Part shown: positions 57,616-64,000 of the stretch, in pieces
How the letters are laid out: every line of letters starts with the position of its first letter
Position numbering within the stretch: position 1 is the first letter of the stretch
DNA from: Lachnospiraceae bacterium
GTDB taxonomy: Bacteria > Bacillota > Clostridia > Lachnospirales > Lachnospiraceae
Direction: 5' to 3'
Assembly: GCA_024681795.1 (NCBI GenBank)
Contig: JAILAD010000013.1
Location: forward strand, 1 to 64,000
DNA length: 64,000 bases
The notes under the pieces: generated by a model
Database searches by the model: none
The model's input: the letters and a program-made list of their open reading frames with translations, nothing else
Told to the model about the DNA's origin: nothing
Program-made: the position numbers and the translations under genes

Positions 57616-58134
57616 ATGAAATCAAAAAGCGGTTCCGGTAAAAAGCGGTTGGTAAAAATTACATTAGCGGTAATGGTGTTTGGGATCGCCGGCATTTTAT
57701 CTTCATGCAATACAACAGAAAGCACATCTGAAAATACAACAGAAAATACAACAGAAAATACAACAGAAAATACCGTAGATAATTGGATCGATTCCGTTAC
57801 AGACGATAACGGGGTATATATCGGGCAGGATAAGGAAGTCGTTGGGTCTTATAAGCGTGTTGGAATTGTTAAAATCGGTGGAACATATGAAGATATGCTG
57901 GAATTGCGAGATATAGAAAAGCAGGGATACCTTGTTGTTAATTATGATGGTACAGCAATCTTTGATTTTGATGGAGAGAAAACAGAATATGTTTTTGATA
58001 ATGCGTATTTTTATCTGAGCGAAGATACGGAAAGGACCAATGGGTTCCGCTATACCTGTATAAACGGAAGGCTTATAATTGATGACGGAACCATGATTAC
58101 ACAATATCTTAAAGAGGATGACAGTCACCATTAG
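57616..58134 (+). CDS. Secreted lipoprotein of unknown function
   Basis: 172 residues from the ATG at 57616 (MKSKSGSGKKRLVKI); an upstream ATG at 57601 is possible. Signal sequence with lipobox LSSC (GILSSCNTTES), so the mature protein is tethered to the outer face of the membrane. A Thr/Glu/Asn repeat (ENTT, 12-base unit) follows, then a domain with GSYKRVGIVKIGGTYEDM and VVNYDGTAIFDFDGEKTEY. The last codons (DDSHH and stop) are encoded by a GATGACAGTCACCATTAG repeat copy. Confidence 0.75.
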   Translation: MKSKSGSGKKRLVKITLAVMVFGIAGILSSCNTTESTSENTTENTTENTTENTVDNWIDSVTDDNGVYIGQDKEVVGSYKRVGIVKIGGTYEDMLELRDIEKQGYLVVNYDGTAIFDFDGEKTEYVFDNAYFYLSEDTERTNGFRYTCINGRLIIDDGTMITQYLKEDDSHH

Positions 58135-58145
58135 GAAATGATATT

Positions 58146-58158
58146 GGTGACTGTCACC
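58146..58158. repeat. GGTGACTGTCACC palindrome, right of lipoprotein gene
   Basis: Reverse complement of the copy at 57575, again followed by ATTA. Together with the partial copy ending the gene at 58118-58132 it brackets the lipoprotein gene. Confidence 0.8.
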
Positions 58159-58241
58159 ATTAAAAAATAAAAGACCGGGTGTTGGGGCCTCGGTCCGATT
58201 TACAGATAAAAAATCACAGCTCCGTTGCGGGAGATTAATAT

Positions 58242-59383
58242 ATGAAAAAATTTTAATCAGCATAATTAATGTGGTTATCATAGCGGGCATATTGGTTTTC
58301 GTTGTTTTCTACACCAAATTCGAAAGCAGGGATTCATACCGGAGGCAGGTAGAGCATTTCGAGGATACAACGGTCACCATGGAACGTGTAACGGAGAATT
58401 ATCTGGAAGGTGAACAGAGAATCTGCGATGTATGGGCGCGTTATATCAACAATAAGTCCATGACCATGGAAGAGGCAACCGATTATATCCGCGCTTCGCA
58501 TGTTTTGGAGAACACGTCTGCGCACCTGATTTTTCTCGACACCCTTACCGGTTTATCGACGCGTCCCAAACTTGGCACGACGAGTGATTATTCCGTTTCC
58601 TACGAATGGCTGAATCTCCTTGACGGAGCAGACTGGATCGATGAAATCGGAAATTCGATTAATATAACACGTGCTTATACCAATCCGATGAACGGTGAGC
58701 AGTCACCGGCTTTCTGCAACAGGATTACGCTGTATCATCCGGAAAGTGATTCTTATGCGGATGCGGTACTTCTGAGGGTAATCCCCATTTCGGCAATGGA
58801 ACAGAAATGGACTTTTCCGCAGACGGAACCGGAAAAGACTTTTGCGGAAGAAGGCATTGAAACGGAGACGGTCCAAATCGGCAATAAAAACATCAGAGGC
58901 TGTATTGCCTGCGGAAGCTGTGCGGAAAAAGGAAAATGTGTCTTTGATGATGCGGTAAACGAAATTGCACCGAAATTCGAAGAAGCAGACGGACTGATTG
59001 TTGCCTCCCCGGTTTACTACGCATCTGCAAATGCAACATTGATTGCGTGTCTGGACAGACTGTTTTACAGTACTCATTTTGACAAGAGCATGAAAGTCGG
59101 GGCGAGTGTGGTTGTCGCAAGAAGAGGCGGCTGTTCCGCGACATTTGATGAACTGAATAAGTATTTTACCATTTCGAATATGCCGGTTGCATCGAGTCAG
59201 TACTGGAACTGTGTTCACGGCAGGGAAAAGGGCGAGGCAAAAAAGGATGAAGAAGGAATGCAGACCATGAGAGTTCTCGCAAGGAATATGGCATTTCTGA
59301 TAAAAAGCATTGCTCTCGGAAAGGAAAAATACGGAATGCCGAAGACAGAGGAACATGCCTGGACGCATTTTATCAGAGAGTAG
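58242..59383 (+). pseudogene. Chimeric remnant: sensor-domain N-terminus joined to FMN-reductase C-terminus
   Basis: The natural start seems to be the ATG at 58242 with GGGAG 8-9 bases before it, but six A instead of seven send it to a stop after MKKF. One more A would give MKKILISIINVVIIAG, a perfect entry into the open frame; a GTG at 58271 could still start a 370-residue protein. Residues about 1-180 look like the membrane helix and extracellular sensor of a signalling protein (…LLRVIPISAMEQKWTFPQ). From EKTFAEEGIETETVQIGNKN onward it is an iron-sulfur/flavodoxin-like FMN reductase (GCIACGSC, VASPVYYASA) lacking its N-terminal FMN-binding strand and SPR loop. An internal deletion joining two neighbouring genes is the simplest reading. 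Confidence 0.7.
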
Positions 59384-59422
59384 TGCCCGGGATTATCCGG
59401 GAGAAGCAAAAAGGGGAAAAAT

Positions 59423-60115
59423 ATGTCTTTTATAATAACCGGTGATACTCACGGCACACTGGACATAGGAAAACTTGTCAATTATTTTAATGAGCATGAG
59501 GGAGAATTTTCCGAAGAGGATTATCTCATTATATGCGGAGATGTCGGAGTCTGCGGTTTTTCCGCCCAGAGAGAGGCAGAGACACGGGAGATTATAAGAA
59601 GTTTTCCGGTTACCACATTGTTTATTGACGGCAACCATGAAAATTTTGACCATCTGAATTCATACGGAGTTGATGAGTGGAACGGCGGCAAGGTGCACAT
59701 AATCGAGAACGGAATCATTCATCTGATGAGGGGACAGGTATATAAAATCGACGGCGTGAAATTTTTCACGTTCGGCGGAGCATACAGTGTCGATAAGATT
59801 TACAGGACGGAAGGAATCTCGTGGTTTCCGGATGAAATACCGAACAGGGAAGAATATGAAGAGGGATGGAATAATCTGGAAAGAAACGGATTTGAGGTGG
59901 ATTATGTCCTGTCCCATACCGGTCCCCGTGAGGTTGTTGCCGAGATGGGGTACGGAGAGATGTCCGATGATGAAATCGAGTTAAGACGGTATCTGCAGAG
60001 AGTTGCGGATTATACGGATTTTAAGGCGTGGTATTTCGGACATTTTCATGAGGATACGGAAGTGGAGGATCTTTTTTTCTGTCTTTATGACGAGATTGTC
60101 AGACTGCCGGAGTAA
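59423..60115 (+). CDS. Metallophosphoesterase
   Basis: 230 residues. Calcineurin-like motifs in order: GDTHG (residues 7-11), GDVGVCG (about 39-45), GNHENF (about 73-78), SHTGP and GHFHED near the C-terminus. These bind two metal ions. Substrate could be a phosphoprotein or a nucleotide such as Ap4A. RBS AAAAGGGG precedes the ATG. It is followed by a terminator. Confidence 0.9.
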   Translation: MSFIITGDTHGTLDIGKLVNYFNEHEGEFSEEDYLIICGDVGVCGFSAQREAETREIIRSFPVTTLFIDGNHENFDHLNSYGVDEWNGGKVHIIENGIIHLMRGQVYKIDGVKFFTFGGAYSVDKIYRTEGISWFPDEIPNREEYEEGWNNLERNGFEVDYVLSHTGPREVVAEMGYGEMSDDEIELRRYLQRVADYTDFKAWYFGHFHEDTEVEDLFFCLYDEIVRLPE

Positions 60116-60160
60116 TAGGTGGTGACAGAATACCGGCCGGAGGTGAAAAAACGGAAACAA

Positions 60161-60186
60161 AAAAGCCCTGAAAAACGGGCTTTTTT
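60161..60186 (+). terminator. Terminator after metallophosphoesterase
   Basis: AAAAGCCC, loop TGAAAAAC, GGGCTTTTTT. Confidence 0.85.
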
Positions 60187-60196
60187 AATTTTTATC

Positions 60197-60246
60197 TTGA
60201 CAGGCTAATTGCGATTAGCCTATAATAAAGCTAATCCAAATTAGCC
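60197..60246 (+). promoter_or_regulatory. tetR promoter with two GGCTAAT-N4-ATTAGCC operators
   Basis: TTGACA (60197-60202), 18-base spacer, TATAAT (60221-60226). The whole spacer is the palindrome GGCTAATTGCGATTAGCC (60203-60220). A second palindrome, AGCTAATCCAAATTAGCC (60229-60246), lies just downstream of the -10. Their centres are 26 bases apart. This is a classic layout for self-repression by the TetR protein that follows. Confidence 0.85.
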
Positions 60247-60268
60247 TGATTTTCAAAGGAGTCACACT

Positions 60269-60889
60269 ATGGATACGAAACACAGAATACTGAACGAGGC
60301 GCTGACGCTGTTTTCCGAAAAAGGATATGCAAACGTATATGTAAGCGATATCGCCGAAAAAGTGGGAATCAAAGCCCCGTCACTATATAAGCATTATAAA
60401 AGCAAGCGGGCGATTTTTGATGCAATTATCGAAGAAATGAATTCTAAATTTTCCGAACAGGCGAAGGCACTCAGCGTAAACGGAACTTCGGCCGGGGCGG
60501 ATGCGGAGTTGTATAAAAATATGTCCGAGGAGCATCTTTTGAAGCTCGGAAGAGAATTCTTCTTATTCTTTCTGCATGACGATTACAACCGGAAATTCCG
60601 CAAAATGCTTACAATAGAGCAGTTCGGGAATCCGGAGCTTGCAGAAACTTACATGAATATGTATGTGGACATGCCGCTTTCCTATCAGGGGATGCTGCTG
60701 GGGATGCTGGTGCAGAGCGGTTTTTTGAAGACGGATAACGTGCAGGTAATGACGCTGCATTTTTATGCACCGATATATATGCTTCTAACCGTTTGTGACA
60801 GAGATCCGTCGAGAGAAGAGGAAACATTGAAATTACTGGATGAGCATATTAAGCAGTTTAATCGTGTTTACGGGAGGACAAAAGAATGA
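60269..60889 (+). CDS. TetR-family transcriptional regulator
   Basis: 206 residues. The N-terminal helix-turn-helix is clear: RILNEALTLFSEKGYANVYV then SDIAEKVGIKAPSLYKHYKSK (residues about 6-47). The C-terminal ligand domain is not assignable. RBS AAAGGAG. It overlaps the flavoprotein gene by ATGA and probably controls both from the two operators. Confidence 0.93.
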   Translation: MDTKHRILNEALTLFSEKGYANVYVSDIAEKVGIKAPSLYKHYKSKRAIFDAIIEEMNSKFSEQAKALSVNGTSAGADAELYKNMSEEHLLKLGREFFLFFLHDDYNRKFRKMLTIEQFGNPELAETYMNMYVDMPLSYQGMLLGMLVQSGFLKTDNVQVMTLHFYAPIYMLLTVCDRDPSREEETLKLLDEHIKQFNRVYGRTKE

Positions 60890-61602
60890 AAATTACTGTA
60901 ATCAACGGTACGGAGAAGCATGGTGTTACATATAAATTAAAGGAGATTTTCCTTGAAACGTTTAAGGGCAGTGCGGAAATCACGGAGTTTTATCTACCCG
61001 GGGACTGTCCCTCTTTCTGTGCGGGGTGCACGGTCTGTTTTTTGACGGATGAACATAAATGCAAGGATGCGGAGTATGTTCAGAAAATACAGAAAACGCT
61101 TCTGGAAGCGGATCTTCTGGTCTTTACTTCTCCCTCGTATGTCTTTCACGCAACCGGCGCCATGAAGGCAATGCTGGATCACTTCGGTTACCGCTGGATG
61201 CCTCACCGTCCGGCAAAAGAGATGTTCGGAAAGCGTGCGGTGATTATTACCCAGTGTCTGGGAGCAGGTGATAAATCCACGGCAAAAGATATCAAAGATA
61301 GCCTTTCCTGGTGGGGAATCAGCTATATCAAAGAATGCCGGTTTAAATTAATGGGTGATATTCAATGGGAAAAACTTTCGGAAAAGAAGCGCAAAACAAT
61401 GACTTCAAAACTGGAATCGACGGCAGCCCGAATGAAGAAAATAAATTATGCCAAACCGGCAAGAACAAACCTGATTACAAAATGTAAATTCTACATGGTT
61501 CGCATGATGCAGGCCGGTCTCGGGAAGGAAAATCCGGAGTACACGGATTATAAATACTGGAAAGCAAACGGGTGGATTGATAAAGTACGTCCGTGGAAAT
61601 AA
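60886..61602 (+). CDS. Flavodoxin-like NAD(P)H-dependent reductase
   Basis: 238 residues. It begins MKITVINGTEKHGVTYKL, the FMN-binding strand and loop of the NADPH-dependent FMN reductase family, and has a cysteine cluster CPSFCAGCTVC (about 41-51) and TSPSYVFHATGAMKAMLDHF. A basic C-terminal extension (about 180-238) is longer than in simple family members. Likely acts on quinones, nitro compounds or metals under TetR control. Confidence 0.85.
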   Translation: MKITVINGTEKHGVTYKLKEIFLETFKGSAEITEFYLPGDCPSFCAGCTVCFLTDEHKCKDAEYVQKIQKTLLEADLLVFTSPSYVFHATGAMKAMLDHFGYRWMPHRPAKEMFGKRAVIITQCLGAGDKSTAKDIKDSLSWWGISYIKECRFKLMGDIQWEKLSEKKRKTMTSKLESTAARMKKINYAKPARTNLITKCKFYMVRMMQAGLGKENPEYTDYKYWKANGWIDKVRPWK

Positions 61603-61646
61603 AATATAAGGACATGAATTATAAAATATAAGGAGCGGGTAAAAAT

Positions 61647-62756
61647 ATGAAAATAACCAAAATAGTCGTAACCGGCGGTCCGTGCGCGGGAAAATCAACC
61701 GCCATGAGCTGGATTCAGAATGGTTTTAAAGCAATGGGTTACACGGTTCTGTTTGTGCCGGAAACGGCAACCGAACTGATTACCGGCGGTGTGGCTCCGT
61801 GGACCTGCGGGGCTAATGTGGATTTTCAGAAATGTCTGTTTCATATGCAGCTGGAAAAGGAGAAAACTTTCGAGCGCGCCGCAAAGACGATGAATACGGA
61901 TAAAGTCCTGATTGTGTGCGACAGGGGAGCGCTGGATAACAAAGCGTATATGAGTGCGGAGGAGTTTTCGGAGGTACTTGACGAGTTAAAATCAGATGAG
62001 GTATCTTTACGTGACAACTATGATGCGGTGTTTCATCTGGTAACCGCGGCCAAGGGAGCGGAGGCTTTCTACACCACCGCAAACAATACCGCCAGAACGG
62101 AGTAGGTTGAAGAAGCACGGGAAATCGATGACAAACTGATAGCAGCATGGACTGGACATCCGCATCTTCGGGTCATAGACAATGCAACGGATTTCGAAGA
62201 GAAAATGAGGAGACTGATCCGGGAAATTTCTTCCTTCCTCGGGGAGCCGGAGCCATACGAAATCGAGAGAAAATATCTGATTGAATATCCGGATACCGAA
62301 TGGCTTAAGAAAATACCGAACTGTGAAAAAGTACAGATTATACAAACCTATCTGCGGTCGGATGATTCGGAAGAAGTACGTGTGCGGCAGCGCGGAGCGG
62401 ACGGACATTTTATCTTTACGCAGACAATTAAACGGAAGATCAGTGACATAAAGCGTCTTGAGATTGAAAGACGCCTTACCGAGACGGAGTATCTTGAATT
62501 CTTAATGAACGCCGATACGACAAAGCGGCAGATTCGGAAAGACCGTTATTGTCTGGCTTACAACAATCAATATTTTGAAATTGACGTTTATCCGTTCTGG
62601 AGCAAAATCGCAATTGCGGAAATCGAGTTAAACAGCGAAGACGCAGAAGTAAGTTTCCCCGAGCAGATTAAGGTAATCCGCGAAGTTACAAAGGAAGAGG
62701 CATTTAAAAATGCAAGCCTGGCGGGTGAAACCGATCTGACAAAGTATGAAAAATAA
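61647..62756 (+). pseudogene. AAA_28 ATPase plus CYTH domain protein split by an in-frame TAG
   Basis: The first part (61647-62105) has Walker A VVTGGPCAGKSTAM (residues about 7-20) and VLIVCDRGALDNKAYM (Walker B region), and ends NTARTE at TAG. Reading on in the same frame gives VEEAREIDDKLIAAWTGHPH and then, from about residue 205, a CYTH triphosphate tunnel domain (EIERKYLI, VRVRQRG, LEIERRLTE, FEIDVYPFW). Only one base separates it from an intact gene of about 369 residues. The CYTH part could restart at the ATG at 62205. Both parts are otherwise unblemished, so the mutation is recent, or it is a sequencing error. Confidence 0.8.
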
Positions 62757-62824
62757 GATTCTTTACTTTAAATAATAAAATAAAAAAATAATAATAAAAT
62801 AAAACATTAAAAAAATAATCCGAA

Positions 62825-62854
62825 AAAGCGGCACTCCGAAAGGAGTGCCGCTTT
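62825..62854. terminator. Bidirectional terminator
   Basis: AAAGCGGCACTCC, GAAA, GGAGTGCCGCTTT: a perfect 13-bp stem with a GAAA tetraloop between the converging CYTH gene and the last gene of the window. Confidence 0.9.
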
Positions 62855-62886
62855 AAAATCAGCATTAAGAATAACAGCATTTAGAA

Positions 62887-64000
62887 TTAATGGAAAGAAG
62901 GGCCGGAAGGTTTGATTACCTTATTATCTTTGTTTATTTCATTATCCTCTTTTTTATTCATTTCTTTCATGTTATTGTTTTCTTTTTGTTTATTCTTTTC
63001 TGCTCTTAAAGTAGTCTCAAACTGGCTTCGGATATCATGAAGCGCACTCTGGCTTATCGCCATCGATAATAAGTTACTCGGAGAAAGATCCTTTGGAAGG
63101 GTTTTCATAAATGCATCCGAATCGCCGACTGCTTTTACAATCTTTTGAAAATCCTTCAGGTTTCTAAGCGAAACTTCGTTTTTTTGTTTTATGTCTTCCA
63201 GATATTTCTTTCCGCGTTCCGTGTTGGCATAATCCGCCAGAACGATTGTTGCAATGTCATACTTGTACACATTTAATTCCTTTTCGTTTAACGGTCTGGT
63301 ACTTTGCCAGTTCGGAATCTTGCAAAGTCTGTCCATCGAACGAACCGCATACCGGGCAACCTTGTTCAGATCCGGAATATTTTCTTTTTGAAGTTTCCGT
63401 ACAACATTTCTGCGCTGAACATCATAAAATCCGTATACTGTTGCATCATCCATTATATAGTCCAGTTTTTTCTCCAGAGTCTTTTCGAACCAGCTGAATG
63501 AAAAATCAAGCCCCTTGACTGCACTGATTCTCTTTTGACTGTATTCCGGAGCATCTGTTCCCCAATGTTTGTCTTTCTGCTTGTGAATAAAATAGTCATT
63601 GTTTGCTTTTCTTACTTTGGCAGCGGCTTCCTGGACATCCAGGGTTGCTTTTAAAAGTTTTTTGTTGCATCCCGGCTCGTACGGCTTTTTATAATCATGC
63701 ATTTCTTTTTCAATTTGAAGCATCTTATTGTATTTTACGAGAAATGCATCCATTTCCTTTTCGATTTTTTTAAATTCGGAACTGCACCGGTGAAGTTTTG
63801 CTGACTGCATATATTCCTTCATTGCCTTCTGCACTTCCTTCGTAAACTGGTCTTCCTTGACATTGACACGCAGTCTTTCCGTTATTTCCGCATCTTCGAT
63901 ACCACGAGCGCTTTTTGCTTTCTGAAATAAAGCAAATGTTTTTTCATCAATTGCATCCGGTATTTTAGAGACGTTAATATTCTTTTCCCATGCAAAGGTT
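62887..64000 (-). CDS. Large helical protein of unknown function (N-terminus beyond window)
   Basis: Read leftwards the frame is open from base 64000, so the start lies outside; about 370 residues are visible. It is charged and mostly helical, with coiled-coil-like stretches (SEFKKIEKEMDAFLVKYNKM). The C-terminus is Asn/Lys/Glu-rich and low in complexity (NKQKENNNMKEMNKKEDNEI), ending PSGPSFH. No signal or membrane segment appears in the visible part. Family not recognised. Confidence 0.65.
   Translation of the reverse strand, partial: TFAWEKNINVSKIPDAIDEKTFALFQKAKSARGIEDAEITERLRVNVKEDQFTKEVQKAMKEYMQSAKLHRCSSEFKKIEKEMDAFLVKYNKMLQIEKEMHDYKKPYEPGCNKKLLKATLDVQEAAAKVRKANNDYFIHKQKDKHWGTDAPEYSQKRISAVKGLDFSFSWFEKTLEKKLDYIMDDATVYGFYDVQRRNVVRKLQKENIPDLNKVARYAVRSMDRLCKIPNWQSTRPLNEKELNVYKYDIATIVLADYANTERGKKYLEDIKQKNEVSLRNLKDFQKIVKAVGDSDAFMKTLPKDLSPSNLLSMAISQSALHDIRSQFETTLRAEKNKQKENNNMKEMNKKEDNEINKDNKVIKPSGPSFH

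Noticed and set aside
62103-62105. TAG read as pyrrolysine or another recoded amino acid
   Set aside because: No pyl genes or supporting structure in the window; other genes here end normally at TAG, for example the lipoprotein gene.

Overview
The window reads as a low-GC Clostridia chromosome, most likely Lachnospiraceae. The evidence is the gene order around the origin (rpmH-rnpA-yidD-yidC-jag-mnmE-mnmG-rsmG on one side, dnaA-dnaN-rlbA-recF-gyrB-gyrA on the other), two protein families I associate with that lineage (DUF3881-like and DUF4446-like), and strong AGGAGG-type ribosome binding sites. Nearly all genes left of about 18.7 kb point left and those of the dnaA-gyrA block point right. 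The rpmH-dnaA gap at 18746-19293, with its DnaA boxes, is therefore the best candidate for the replication origin.

Region by region: (1) 1-5 kb holds a GtrA-like membrane protein cut by the window edge, a DEDDh exonuclease, a YcxB-like membrane protein, dtd, a HAD phosphatase, an SseB-domain protein and tRNA-Arg(CCU). (2) 5-19 kb is the left origin arm: a DUF3881-like protein, serS, a DUF4446-like protein, parB, parA, a coiled-coil protein, rsmG, mnmG, mnmE, jag, yidC, yidD, rnpA, rpmH. Four parS sites and a second DnaA-box cluster lie around parA. (3) 19-28 kb is the right arm from dnaA to gyrA, ending in a bidirectional terminator. (4) 28-37 kb is a leftward three-gene operon: two giant exported proteins that share a hydrophobic segment and a following module but differ elsewhere, with a zinc-ribbon multi-spanning membrane protein between them. 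I recognise no described system here and consider it the best candidate for something new. (5) 37-49 kb has an acyltransferase, a cation/proton antiporter, a sodium:solute symporter, an orphan AIR-synthase-like domain, an Lrp regulator, an aminotransferase, trmL and a repeat-rich membrane protein. Two unrelated insertion sequences (IS1182-like and IS3-like) each sit in a rho-independent terminator. (6) 48-57 kb has a two-component system, mutS2, a protease-like PDZ protein without its catalytic residues, an exoribonuclease of the YhaM type and an rlmD-type rRNA methyltransferase. (7) 57-64 kb is a more degenerate accessory stretch: a lipoprotein bracketed by GGTGACAGTCACC palindromes, a chimeric sensor/FMN-reductase gene with a frameshifted start, a metallophosphoesterase, a TetR-flavoprotein pair with two operators, an AAA-CYTH gene split by an amber codon, and a helical protein running off the window.

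Three sequence motifs recur across the window: parS (TGTTTCACGTGAAACA), CTACAnnTGTAG palindromes (seven copies, three in promoter regions) and a GGGTCAGGCACC repeat that occurs between genes and also inside a coding region. All calls are from reading the sequence; no database search was run.
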